Positions 29,801 through 40,800 of a stretch of DNA of 64,000 bases are shown one piece after another (within the stretch, counting starts at the first letter, position 1; each line of letters begins with the position of its first letter). Position numbers and translations under genes: made by a program. This stretch comes from Romanomermis culicivorax (Eukaryota; Nematoda; Enoplea; Mermithida; Mermithidae). The DNA is taken from positions 62,001 to 126,000 of the forward strand of contig CAWUHX010000362.1 in NCBI GenBank assembly GCA_963922205.1. Reading direction: 5' to 3'. The notes under the pieces were generated by a model. That model saw only the letters and a program-made list of their open reading frames with translations. It did not search any database and was not told the origin of the DNA.

Positions 29801-31494
29801 TTAAAGCATTTCTTGTTTGAAGTATTTTCCATTCATAAATATAAAATTTTCATTAATTTTCAGACAGATTTTGCCGCATACGTCGCAAATGATCAACGTT
29901 ACGAAATTCACTACCGTCGGCATTGACGGTCAACTGATTCTTTGGGATTTAAAAGTAAGAATTTTTAATAATCTATAAAAGCGTACCGAAAATGGCTTTT
30001 ACGTGACGGATGTTATTCCAGGATTCTATTGAATATTGTGATCAAAAAGTACGAAAGTGTGCCGTTGAAGTTTTATTTAATCACGCATGATTTTAAAAAG
30101 ATATTAATGACTTCTGCTCGAAATAATGCATTTTCTCGGCAGCTTGAGGTTAAAATTGATTGATATTCATCTCTATTTTCTTGTTTAGTCAAGATTATGA
30201 AACAAAAAAATATGCTTCACAGAGGAAAAATTGTTATTTTTGTTTGCTAACGATTCGAATTCAGATTATCTAGTTGACTTTTCTGGTGACATAATAAAAA
30301 TACATCGTAGTATAAAATAAAAAATAGAACAAAATTGTTTATCTGATACACCTATATTCAAGTTAGATATTGAGCAATATTTTCGTTTTCAAAGTCCTAA
30401 AATACGTAATTAAATTTTAGCATGATCTCGATTTGAATAACTACCTACTAACACTAACTATTGTCAATGAGACGTGTTATTGAAAAACAGCGATTCCAAT
30501 ACAGCGAAGCCTCAAAACAGCGGTTCTCAAAACAACGATTCTCAAAACTGCGAAGCCTTAGAGCAGATTCCCAAAATGGCGAATTTTCAAAAAAGTTAAA
30601 TTTAGAATGGAAGAATGGAGATTTGGTCCTCAATTTTGATCTGGTAGATGCTGTTTGTCACATTTTGGCACCAATCGCTAGATTTCTGACATGGCTTTAT
30701 AGCATGTGTTTTCACAACATTACAGCTTTTTATTCTGGTTTGTTTATTATTAATATATCCACATTCATGTTTCTTGTTTTTTTCCATTATGGACTTATTC
30801 CCTTTTATACTTATCTTATTTTGACCCACTTTTTGCTTAATTTTGTCACCTTGTGTACGTTTGTTCTATTTTTTACGTTTACCTTTTTTCAATACATTAT
30901 TTTACTTTTCATTTCTTTATTACTTGTTTTTTGTTTTGCCTTTACTTCTTAATTTTTTTTCATTTTATTTGCTTATTTCATTTTGTTTTATCTATTTCAT
31001 TAATTTAATTTTTTTTGCAATTAAGCTCCATACAAAATAGTTTTTACCGAGAATCCTTATGATATTTTTTTGTGATTTTGGAATGGTGGTTCGTGCATAT
31101 CTACCGCAACTGCAGCACAGAAGCATGTAGAACCTAGATGGCCAAATGCAAATAGACCATCTCAACTAGCAACTAATTTGCATATTTATTATAAAAATGA
31201 TGTGTGCCTTTACTCTAACGCATAGAACTTCCTACTATTGGGTGTATTGAGATTCGCTCTTTTGAGACTTCGTTGTTTTGAGCTTCGATTCGGAGTTGTC
31301 CCAAATCGTACTAACCAAAAAATGACCATTATACGAATGTCGTCTTCATCATGAATGAGCGTTTTTTTACTGTGTGGCCTGTAGACTAATCTAAACTCTT
31401 CTTCAATTATCGTTTCGACAAATTTTCATTCATTCCTAATTTTTATTTTTAGAGACTAGAATCGACCGTTGACGGCATAATTGTTGAACAATGA
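17846..31494 (+). CDS. Arpc1: Arp2/3 complex subunit 1 (ARPC1, WD40 protein)
   Basis: The seven-bladed WD40 subunit of the Arp2/3 complex, which nucleates branched actin filaments in the cytoplasm. Exons are 17846-17924, 18042-18193, 18253-18358, 18419-18591, 21327-21444, 21508-21610, 26745-26820, 26882-26985, 29706-29792, 29864-29954 and 31453-31494. They total 1131 nt, 376 aa; the family is about 370 aa. Diagnostic segments appear in order: [92 protein letters not shown], the long [17 protein letters not shown] helix insertion before the last blade, and [16 protein letters not shown] further 132-nt in-phase exon may lie in the sixth intron (see 26415-26546). Introns of 2.7, 5.1 and 2.7 kb are full of transposons while other introns are under 110 bp. 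No damage is seen. Confidence 0.97.
19402..19997. mobile_element. hAT element, TAGGGCTGTTTCGA ends, 8-bp TSD
   Basis: Perfect 14-bp terminal inverted repeats (TAGGGCTGTTTCGA / TCGAAACAGCCCTA) and a perfect 8-bp TSD, GTACATGT, at 19394-19401 and 19998-20005. Both features are typical of hAT. The subterminal regions are arrays of ctcgaactcgaaa-type words. The core (about 19510-19730) is foreign: it matches the 3' end of the mariner-like element at 32277-33009 and ends in ggctcaccctgta. Confidence 0.9.
19998..20370 (+). mobile_element. MITE-B copy with a hAT inserted at its terminus
   Basis: Begins gtacatgttacggggccccg, the MITE-B terminus, directly at the target duplication of the hAT at 19402-19997, so the hAT landed in the MITE end. 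It continues through the standard blocks ggtcgggcgactttttt, tatggcgcgaagcg, ttcaaaaattgacg and ccaatggctagtc, then fades near 20370. Confidence 0.75.
22199..23310. mobile_element. hAT-W copy, word CTGCAC, start uncertain
   Basis: The core at about 22409-22800 matches the core of the full copy at 62697-63655 (caaactatccaagag, cctctatgatgacaagtgag), and the end at 23130-23310 carries gcggcgcggagcgccgg, then ctgcac/gtgcag words, ending in CATTG. The end has the family layout of palindrome, half-site, palindrome and A-run. The true start is unclear: a CAGTGTTTTTTT at 22199 is a candidate, but its flank does not match the right-hand flank CTTGTCAA. Confidence 0.65.
23319..24701. mobile_element. 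Complete hAT-W element, word CCGCAC, 8-bp TSD
   Basis: Starts CAGGGTTTTTTCCGCACG and ends GTGCGGAAAAAAAAACCCTG, inverted repeats of each other. The TSD is perfect: CTTGTCAA at 23311-23318 and 24702-24709. The word ccgcac or its complement fills both ends (ccgcaccgtgcgg, ccgcactgtgcgg). The 1.4-kb core has no transposase-like reading frame, so it is non-autonomous. It sits exactly on the right-hand boundary of the preceding hAT-W copy. Confidence 0.85.
25046..25417 (-). mobile_element. MITE-B copy
   Basis: Inverted copy. It starts near ggaagtgccactgg, carries tatggctagcc, acgcttcgcgc and agtcgccgg blocks, and ends with gctccgttacatgtatg. Confidence 0.75.
25811..26209 (+). mobile_element. MITE-B copy with near-perfect 8-bp TSD
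   Basis: Starts catacatttaacgaggcgcc and ends ccccaatgacatgtatg. The flanking 8-mers are ATTCTAAC (25803-25810) and ATTCCAAC (26210-26217), one mismatch, supporting an 8-bp duplication. Internal blocks are as in the other copies. Confidence 0.85.
26415..26546 (+). other. Arpc1: Candidate in-frame extra exon of Arpc1 (44 codons)
   Basis: A 132-nt open segment bounded by a good acceptor (gttttaaattttttag) and a donor (aaaaa/gtaaat). It is symmetric in phase: the preceding Arpc1 exon ends in phase 2 and this segment both starts and ends in phase 2, so it can be spliced in without shifting the frame. It has no stop and would add 44 residues rich in Ser, Asn and Asp to the loop between SVTDSSLND and IATVKEWY. 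Without it the protein aligns with known ARPC1 with no gap, so the exon is either alternative or lineage-specific. Codon use looks like that of the neighbouring exons. If the donor is not used, TAA follows within four bases. It could be chance, but phase, length and both sites agree. Confidence 0.5.
26986..29705. other. Arpc1 intron 8 (2.7 kb)
   Basis: Holds a MITE-B copy apparently split by an insertion (28065-28395 and 29335-29407). A small open frame on the minus strand near 27685-27969 has no recognisable similarity. No other feature was seen in 26986-28064 or 29408-29705. Confidence 0.6.
28065..29407 (-). mobile_element. MITE-B copy split by an insertion of about 0.94 kb
   Basis: The first part (28065-28395) starts catacatgtatttggggg and stops at ttttgggagtca. 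The second part (29335-29407) resumes gagtcagttacctctggcccc and ends gccctgttacatgtatg. Together they make one ordinary MITE-B. GAGTCA is present on both sides of the intervening DNA, as expected for a target duplication. The insert ends carry related phrases (aaacctaggaaa, cctgggaaa, tcagggga) in the same direction. I do not recognise the insert. Confidence 0.6.
29955..31452. other. Arpc1 last intron with an FB-array element
   Basis: Between donor aaaa/gtaaga and acceptor tttttag, followed by a final coding exon of 42 nt. More than half is the FB-array copy at 30463-31296. The rest is AT-rich with nothing recognised. Confidence 0.65.
30463..31296 (+). mobile_element. FB-array element, copy 2 (Arpc1 last intron)
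   Basis: The left arm (30463-30600) contains aacagcgattccaatacag-type units. A shorter right arm (about 31235-31296) contains the inverse (ttgagacttcgttg). The core, with ctttatagcatgtgttttc and acattacagctttttattc, matches the two other copies. A run of about 160 codons is open through the left arm and core but consists of Phe/Leu-rich translated T-runs, so I do not call it a gene. Confidence 0.8.
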
Positions 31495-31817
31495 AGTTTG
31501 GAACGCGTCACAATATTATATATATATATGCAGGCTGAAAAGAATCTTTATACCATAATCGGATGAATGAAAGCAACAAATGCGATCCTTTATAGCTTCA
31601 ATTTTCTTCTCCCCTCTTCGTTAATTTATTCATTAACGTTTTACTTATTATCCTATAAATCATTGTTCCTTATTTTTGTTTAGCATTTTTATTAAATATT
31701 CGTTTTTTGTAAAAAGCTTATTTATTATTACGGAGCTATTGTTTTTATATAAAATTGTTGCTGTTCGATCAAATTAAGGGGAAATCGATTCGAAAATATT
31801 TTACTATAAGGTAACAT

Positions 31818-34529
31818 CTAATAAAATAAATAATACAAAAATGCGGTCATCCAATCATTTTTCTTCACTTCGAAAAGGTCCCTATATTCCAGCGCAGCGT
31901 ATCTTTCTTGGAATTTATTTTCTCTAGCTAATAAAATATTAATTATCGATTGATCGAACCGATGACAATTAGAATAATTGGCGTACGTATCGCCGCCGAA
32001 CGTGCAATGAATCTTTGAATTGGGTGGCGAAATACAATTATCGTCCAACGAGCATAAAATCCAAGGAATTAACAAATTTTCTTTGACTTCTTTCGTACCG
32101 TGAATCAATTGAATGCCGGCTTCGTACATTGTTCTATTTTTAAGCTTTTCTGACAATGGGAAATATTTGTAGACAGCCGGATTTGTGGCGACTTTGATAT
32201 TGTGTCGAGCGGATGAAAACATCAGCCAAGGATATGTTGGGCACGATGCTCTGAAAAATGTTGCGAAATATATGTATACAGGGTGAGCCAAAAAAATCTG
32301 CTGACTTTTATAACTTTTGAACGGATAACGCTTTTTGAATACGGATTGCTGCATTGGAATGCCCTGCTTATCTTTGATAAATCGACCGAATTTTATGCTC
32401 CTAGCATTAATGGTTACTGCACAAACAGAAATTTAGTAGAAGTGGTCATTTTTGAAAAAGTATAAGTTCACAAATCAAAGTAAAAGTTGTCCTATTGTGA
32501 AAAAAAAATTTGTAAAGTTGATAACACAAAATCACTCAGATTTGTAAGTTACACGTAATTTACAGTCATCAAATTCTTGTTTCAAGATGGGCAAAATTTC
32601 GTCAAAATCAATAAGTTTTGTTTTGAAATTGAAAAAAAGAAAAATCAATTCAGTCATTGACCAGATCGAAAAACGATTAAAATCATTGACGAAAGAGAAA
32701 GTAGGACACACTAAAACGTCTCTCTACATAGTTTCCAGCTGTAATATGGTTTTCATGATTGGATCTATTGTACTCTTTTGTTGCAAAACATGTTGATTTT
32801 GTCCATTTTTCAAAATTTATTTGCAAAAAGACCGACGTTTAGTATTTTTGATTCTAGTGAGTCAATATTCGAGAAATCTTGCTGAAACTTTGCGATTTTC
32901 ATGCCATATGTTTCATCTATGGACGACAGGGAACCGCATTAAAAAAACTTCACTCGTTTGAAAGCTATGAAAGTCAGTACCGGTCGCCTTTGTTTTGCTT
33001 CACCTTGTATGATCAATTTAGACAACTAACATTTCTATACTCCATTAATTTTGCAATGGTCGATGCAGCGAGGTTGCAGCCAAACTTGCATATAAAATTA
33101 TGGAAAGCTACTTGACCCTATTCAATAAATTTTCCTTTTTGATACAGACTCCTTGATTATTACTCTTTTCAATCAATCCAAGATTATCCAAATTGATATC
33201 CTGATCTCTAGTAAGGCTGCATTCGCCGAAACTCCGACCGCTGCATCGGTCATTTTAAAATCAATGGTGTAACAATATTCTAGCGCAAAATAGTCATTTT
33301 CAAACTCACTTGCAAGCCTTGAATAGATCGAAAATGGGTTTCAACGATTTCTTGATTACGATTGACGAATCTAACCATAAAACGCTCGAATAATTAGTCA
33401 ATTCTAAACCGATAACTATCGATTTCCAGCGACATTCGTGTAAATTTCGAACGCCGTGAGGCAACAATTCGAACTTTAATTTTTTGATCTCGACAATTAC
33501 GTCGCTGTACGACGATTTAAGGTAATCGATTCGATATCGGCTGAAGATAAATGAAAAAAAAAAACTTTTTAAAGGGGAAAAAAATTAAAGTCGTCTACAT
33601 AAATTCACAAATTTTTTTTTCAATCGACCATTTTTGAGGAATTTTTTTTGAAATTGAGGAAAATTTTATTGTGCTTAGGCGTCATTTCGGGAAAAAATTA
33701 TTTAAGTTCATACTTTTATAGAATGTCAGTCGTGATTATCTTTCCAGAAAATCCCTTTGCTTTATTATTTTCCAACATTAACCAAAAGAAGAGAAATGGT
33801 GAGAATCTCAGTAGTCATAAAAATGTTCATTCTAACCATTTCGACGATCAAATGGAAGTTGTAACATCTGCTCAAGCCAAACCCAAAATTCATGATGATG
33901 ATGAATTTGACCGAAACAATTATTGATGTAAAAGCGCGAGAAACGTTCAAAAAACATACCAGAAAAGATTTAAAACGATTTTTAAGTAAAGAAACTAAAA
34001 AATTGTCTTTTCCTCGTGAGGAAAAAATTTTTGAGGTTTTTCTTCAAATGGGGCAGAAAGTTTTCGGAAAAAATAAACACTGCACACATAAAAACGCATT
34101 AGTAATTTTTAACGAAATTATCTTACCTTTAAATCTTTACCTCAGTCCTAAATCGTACAATACCACAATTCTACGATTCCCAAACCATTTCCGAATACTA
34201 TTTAATAGTGAAATTGCTTCGTGGTAATGATTATCGGAAAAGGCGCTGACTAAAACCGGTTCCATTTCGAATATAGTTCTTTGGTCGTCATTTTGAAAAT
34301 TGGAAGACAAATTAATACCTATCTTGTAGAGCGAATTGATTGATTCGAGCCAATCAGCTCTAGATTTGATGACAAAAAAGTCAGCGGCATAATTGTTCTT
34401 GTCGCCGGTTCTGCCGCGAAAAATGAAAAATATCATCGTAGCGGCGACAAGAAAGATAAATACTATTCGCCTATTTGATCGGTGAAATCGCATTGATGAT
34501 CGGAAAAAAGCCAACACTGAATGATTCAT
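31818..34529 (-). CDS. Type II membrane protein, putative glycosyltransferase-like
   Basis: Three exons, 34529-34141, 33540-33310 and 32250-31818, give 1053 nt (350 aa). Residues 22-37 form one hydrophobic anchor after a short basic N-terminus, followed by a lumenal domain, the layout of Golgi glycosyltransferases. Segments I recognise as typical of an animal family of uncharacterised proteins (DUF1647-like, from memory) are VVLYDLGL, HECRWKSIVI, SVLWLDSSI, LIPWILCSLDDNCISP and NCHRFDQSIINILLA. The WLDSS segment could play the part of a DXD-like sugar-nucleotide site, but no catalytic residue is established. Several NxS/T sites lie in the lumenal part. The gene starts 319 bp downstream of the Duox stop on the same strand, without obvious functional link. 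The second intron consists mostly of a mariner-like element. The gene structure is well supported; the function is not. Confidence 0.85.
32277..33009 (+). mobile_element. Mariner-like non-autonomous element
   Basis: Starts TACAGGGTGAGCCAAAAA and ends GCTTCACCTTGTA. The ends are an imperfect inverted repeat inside TA dinucleotides, as in Tc1/mariner elements. The last 220 bp match 19510-19730 (cgacgtttagtatttttgat, gtcagtaccggtcgcc). No transposase is recognisable. It begins 26 bp from the splice acceptor of the last exon of the minus-strand gene and makes up most of that intron. Confidence 0.7.
33541..34140. other. First intron of the type II membrane protein gene
   Basis: 600 bp of intron. 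Two plus-strand open frames of 92 and 111 codons (33648-34227) overlap the exon on the other strand and show no domain; I treat them as chance. Confidence 0.6.
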
Positions 34530-34848
34530 TTTTTTCTCAGAATATATGAATTACATTATTGATTAATTGATAATGGACGGAGCTCGCTCAGCTTGTAACA
34601 TTTGTCAGAAATTGAAAATTTATCCTGGCTACAGTAAATCAAACACTTCAGAACCGTAAAAAATTGTCCTGAAAACCTTGCAAAATGTAAACAAAAATCA
34701 ACATCATAGCAATGGGGTCTTCTAGCATTTACGTTAGCCTTCTTTTCTATTATCCTTTGGCATGATACAAAATATATAAAAGCTCTTGCAAATGCGGCAG
34801 TCTAGAAGCACGGAGAGATGTCAAAAAATATACAAAAATCTAAAACAT

Positions 34849-37800
34849 TTACATAAAAGTTTCATATCTGTGAATAAAATTGGGTTTCTTCCGCAAACTA
34901 TTCACAGCCTCGCAAGCTTCTTTCACGCTAGTGTTCAACATGCGCGGCCCACAACTGAAAACGCCTATTCGTCGAACCTAACGAAAATAATATTAATAAT
35001 TGAGAGATTTGATTTTTCAAATAAGAAATATACATCTGATGCAGGTTTTTTAGCACGGTCCTAAAGAAACCTGAGCCCTGCTAATGGAAATTTTTGGACG
35101 TTAGCACGCCTACTAATGACTGTGAGGGAGAAATTTTTGATAAAAGTTCCAGAAGAAAATTAAGGATATCACCAAATTGTGGTGAAAAATCAAAAATCCT
35201 TGTTATCACAAATAACTACTTCGTCAATATCCCCATTCCTTTCGTCACTTTTGCATAGTGAATGTGACTCGAATTTTAATTCGCTTCTTCTCTAACCCCT
35301 TGGACACTATTCAGGAGCTGTTTTGACGTATGCTGAAGTTTAGGCAAATTTTTAATAGTGAGTAGCAAATACAATAATACGTTTTCTGAAAAAATCAACC
35401 GAGAACCTGTATCGAAGTTGAAGTGCAGTTCCGGATACAATGAAAGCATGTAAACTTTTATCCAAACAGAACGCAAATCTAGCGATTCCTAAAAGTATTA
35501 CTATGAAACTAACCACTGAAACTTTACTTGTCGGTCAACTACAGATGCATAATGTAAGAACGAAGCTGATTCAATTGGGGAGTCCTATTCCTTCTGAAGG
35601 TACCAATATCAAGCATCATTCCATGAACTTATTTAAAATAAAAGCATGTTTGCAGAATTGACAAACTCACACATTAGTTTGATACCAACAAAATAACATA
35701 TGTCAACCGTACTGACTGTGCTAATGAAATATTTTTTCATTAGCACAAATGTTAATGGCAGTCGTGCTAAAAAACCTGATTTGATGGCACTTACGTCTTG
35801 ATGTTTTTGTCGGATATGTTGCAAAAAAGATTCGAAATTAGGTCGGCCGAAGTGATTAACAGCTTTCAAATTGGTGAACATGCTCCTGCCTTCGGAGCAC
35901 TGGAAATGTTTCTCGCAAATATACTGAAATGTAAAGGATGGAATGAAATAAAATTCTATTTGTGACATGTGACAAAATAGCCAAGATTTTCGTAACTTCA
36001 ATGTGCTGAAAGGCACGTAATCTATAGGCGCGAAATAAGTACATACATGCACATCATACATGTAACGGAGCTCCGAGGTCTGGGGGGGGGTTGGAGCACT
36101 TTTTTGGGGCCGGGGGTCAGTAATTCCCAAAATGTTGGGGGGAGGGGCCCATGAAAGAAAAATTCGATTTTTTCCATGAAAAATGTCCGAAAAACGGTTT
36201 GAAAAGTAGTAATTTTTGTCTAAAAAATTATAAAATATGTACTTATGGCGCGAAGCGCCGAGAAAATTGACGTTTTTGACCATTTTTTGTTCAAAAATTG
36301 ACATTTTTCATGGAAAAAATGACATTCTTCAGTATTTTCCCGACTAAAACTATGAGGGTCCCTAGGGCTACCATATGGCTAGCCATAGGATTGGAAAATC
36401 CTGCGGCGGGGGGTCATCCAATGGCTAGCCATATGGTCGACGTTTTGTGGGGGGGGGGGTTCCCATAGCACTTCCCCCCCCCCCAATTACATGTATGATG
36501 CACATGGGGGTTTGATGGAGAAGTCTGGAGCAAGAACAGATTTTGATTGATCCTCAGCATCCTAATGACCCCAACACATCCGACCATCCAGCATTGATCA
36601 AAAAGATGATGAAGGAAAATGAGAAAAGAAGAAGAGAAAGACGTCATAAGAATGAAAATGATGCTGTAGCTCAACGATTTTTTAAAACAAAGCATACTTG
36701 AATACAATAGGGTAAAATTAAAAGCTTAAGGTGCTAATCAAGCAAACACTTTTCACATATTTGAATAATATATGCTGCTCAGATTTTTTAAGTTTTGCTT
36801 TTCTATCAAGAAAGGAAAAAAATCTCCGACCCATCCTGTGGACCTCAAACATAATTTCCATTCTGAATTAAGAAAAGTCGAGACCAACGTTCTCAATGAT
36901 CAGGGAATAATCTTCAATATTTAAAAAAACTAAAAATTTGGCCATAATCAATAAGGACAAGTATTTATGGTTAAATTAGGTTGAATGTCATTTGGAAACC
37001 AGTCATTACACATAGAAAGGAAAAACAACCGCATAGTATGCAAATATGGAAGAGAACGATAAAGCATATGTAAAACAAAGGATGTAGAATAGGAAACAGA
37101 CCAGACGAGTGATAAAATTAAAATGAAAAATCAAAAAATTAAAAAGTGAAAAATTTTACTCACCAACATTGTCGTTCTTAGGTCAAATTTGTGGAAAAAC
37201 TGCGTAATAAAAATATGAATTTCGAGAATGCGCTGCAAATCTTCTTCTTCAACTTTGCGCAACGTTTCGACGAACCATTCAAAATTTTTGTGCGTCGGAC
37301 AAACCCACACGTAATATACCTGAAAAAAATCTAATACTGTCAAGTCCCAAGTTCCAAAATTTAAAAAACTGGAAAATAAGTTTCAGGACAGGATACTAAA
37401 AATACCTTTTTACAAGCTATTTCAGAAAACTTCGATCCAGAAGTGGCCTGTATCAAATCATTCAGCATAGAAGCGTAAGGTGTGACGCCGATTCCGCCTC
37501 CGACCATAATAGCGATTTCGTAATTCCTCCACTCTTGATTCCCACCTCCGTAGGGACCATCCATATAAATCTAAAGCATGTTGTATTGAAAAGACGACGT
37601 TTATCCTAAATAAAATGTAAATCTTTTCAATAATTACCGTCGGATATTGGCCTATCGTGTGATGTACGTGGGCTATTTCATGCTTTAATTTCCACGTCCA
37701 GGGGCCCTGAGCTTTGACGTAGATTTCTAGGAATGGTTCTTGCGGCGCCGAAGCCAAAGAGAAGGCGTGCCATTCGTTAAAATTGCAGCCCAAAGCTGGG

Positions 37801-40800
37801 CATCGTGTCCTGATCCATTGGCCGCTTTTGAAGCTGAAGTTTCTGGGACGTTTGAATTTGATATAAGTCACATCTAGAGAGAACAATTTAAGAGCGTAGA
37901 TCCTAGACACTAAAGCTCCGAGACTAAGGCGAGTTTTTATGGGTCGGGAAAAGTCATCGATTGTCCAAAATTTTAGGGAGGTCATTGAAGAAAAAATTTT
38001 GACTTTTTCGCCAAAAGGTCATAAAAACTGTTGAAAATTAGTTTCGATCAAGAAAATCAACATACAAAATGGACATTTTAGACCATTTTTTTCAAAAATG
38101 ACTATTTAAAAAAAGTTAACATTTCAGCCATATGACTGGCAAATCTTGGGAGGGTTTTCTATGACACTCCCCCCGAGATGCTCCAGAGATCAGATCATCA
38201 AAATTTTCAGGTCAAGTTCAAGCAGATTGCATATCACGAATCCGTCTTTTTTAATAACATTGAGACCCGTTCAACAGAAAATTCAGTATTTCGGCTACGG
38301 TTCTTCGTGTCTAAGAACCTCCGGTTCCTCCGGTATACACAAATGGATTAGAAATTGATTTTTAAAATTATTCTTTCCATTTTTTTAAATTCCTGACTTT
38401 TCCATTTCTTTATTTTCCGACAATTTTGTTTGTCGCACTATATTTTCTTATTTTAGAATTTTCATTTATTCTTCTTTTTTCTACCTTGCACTTTTTCCGT
38501 TCTCATTTTCCCATTATTTTAAAACATTTTTCTATTCTTGGTTATTTTGATACTTCCAAAAAAGCGTTCTTAATCTAAGTTTTTCTACTTACTTTTTTCT
38601 TTGTTTTTTTAACTTTTTTCTCCGCAGACTTTCATATAGATATTCACTATTTGCTATATTTTGTTCTGTCTCTTTCTGGCTTTTGAGTGCTATTTAAAAA
38701 AACACGAGTGGCGCGTGCCAGAAACTATTGCAACATTTTATATTAAGGGTTTCCTGCAACTCAAAGTTTCTCAAATTTCCAGAATGATTCGTTGCACAAA
38801 TTTTACGAATTTCATCAAACCGCTTGGAAAAAATCGCATTTTCAACAAACATTAGGTTTAAATTCATTCAAAAAGATGGAAAGACCATCCAAGAAAATTA
38901 TACGCGTCCTACCCGATGGCAATAATTCTGCTGCAATAATATCCAGCTTCTTATATTCTTGCTTTAAACCGATGATACGATCGAAAATAAATATGACCGC
39001 CGGTCCCAAAATGTAATACCAAAATCGCGGACTCTGAAAAATCGAAAAATTTCGGAATTTGTCAATGTGAATATTAAAAATTAGACAAATTTACGTCCAA
39101 AAGTTTGGGCAGTCCGTGGGCTATTGCCAAAGCGTATAATAGAATGTTCAATAAATGCGTAATACGGAAAGCGTGGTAAGCGCTATTGATAATAGATGGC
39201 GCAGCGAAAACGTACATCACCGACATGACTACGACTAAAAATATTCCCGTTATACCGGTCACGGTACCGAAAAACCAATAAATAATCGACGGTTGGAAAT
39301 CGGAACTAAAAATATGACAAAATTTAATAATTTAGGCATCATAATTGGACACAGTGCAGAATTTGTGATTTTTATACAAAACCGAATATTAGCAAGAATA
39401 GAATTGACACATTTTCCAAATTTATGCAATAAAGTGGAAAAGATGAGTAAAAATCTGTGTTACTGTTGAAAAACGTGCAAGAACTGCTTCTTCTGATAAA
39501 CCAGACATGTAATTGGGCGAGGGAAGTGCTATAGGAACCCCCCCCCCCAGAGATCGTCGGCCATCTGGATTTTCCAATCTTGTGGCCAGCCATATGGTAG
39601 TGATAGGGACCCCCATACTTTTGTTCGGACAAATAATACAGTTTTTATGGTTTTTAAGACAAAGATTACTAGTTTTTGAACCTTTTTCCGACCTTTTTTG
39701 TGAAAAAATTGATTTTACCCCTCAAAGGCCCCTCCACTAGAATTTTGGGGAATCAGTGAACCCCGGCCCCAAAAAAGTCGTCCAACTCCCCCCCCTCAGA
39801 CCTCGGGGCCCCGTTACATGTGTGTAATGAACAATGCTTGGCTCAGTAATTTTCCATACAAATATCTAAACAGAACATCTACAGTAAACTGCTGTTTGAA
39901 ACATTGACTTGTTATCCTGACTAATTGGTGAAATGGGATCTTTTTTAAAATAATTTTCGACAAAAAGTGACCATAGTTCATAAAAAGTACGTTGTTTTAC
40001 GAAAAGCTTCCTGCTCAAGTTGGACAGTTTACCGATTGAAAAAAAATTATCAATTTATGGAATTTTCGAATTTTCAATACATCATCTGGCTTTTTACAAG
40101 AAGTTGCAGAATTTTTTTAGTTTCCGATAGTCCCAAACCCAAATGATATAAAATGGGAGAATTTTAGAGGAGAAATCAGTGATTTTTCTCTGGTAGTGAA
40201 CATTTATCCAAACCATAGACAGAGGTAATACTCCTTGTTGTTTGCAGCGATTGTTGCATTATTTACCTAAATACAGCTTCCTGGAAGAGGCAGCGTAATC
40301 CTTCGTGGTCCTGGGTCGAAACGTGGTAAAAATTAATGCAATGTCCGGCAGTGTGAACCACTAAAAATAGCATAAGACAAACGATATACATTGTAGACGT
40401 ACAACGATTACGACAGATTATAAATTTTTCGATGGAAAATTTCCTTCAAATTTGCGCATGCGCATTTCCAGTTGTATTAGTCACAAGTCCCAAAAATTTA
40501 GAGGTGTGACTGCAGCGAAGTCTAACTAATTAATCCTTAAACTGTACTGATTTGCATAATGCCGAAAGAAAATTACTTACAAGAAAAGAATCCTATCGTA
40601 ATTCCGATGAGCTTATGAAAACTGATGGCAGCGTCGAAAGGCACAAAATCATTTAAAGGAGTTTCTCGTAATTTGGTAATGCAATTTCGGCAGACGGTCA
40701 ACAATATGAGACCCATACAAAAAGAAATGGACGCGGCACTGCCTCTGGTAATGGCGATGCCCAAGCCCATTACTCGGCGCAAGTCGCGGTGTTCGTTCAT

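Larger units (their letters stand above)
35924..37163. other. Duox intron 24 with a MITE-B and a dispersed repeat
   Basis: Contains the complete MITE-B at 36055-36497 and, directly after it, the dispersed repeat also seen at 10985-11375. The remainder is unassigned. Confidence 0.7.

Noticed and set aside
30461-30952. 163-codon plus-strand open frame
   Set aside because: It reads through the FB-array arm and a T-rich core. The hydrophobic residues come from T-runs, and the other copies of the element do not keep the frame.
33648-34227. Plus-strand open frames opposite the type II membrane protein gene
   Set aside because: They overlap a well-supported exon on the minus strand and the intron next to it, with no recognisable protein features.
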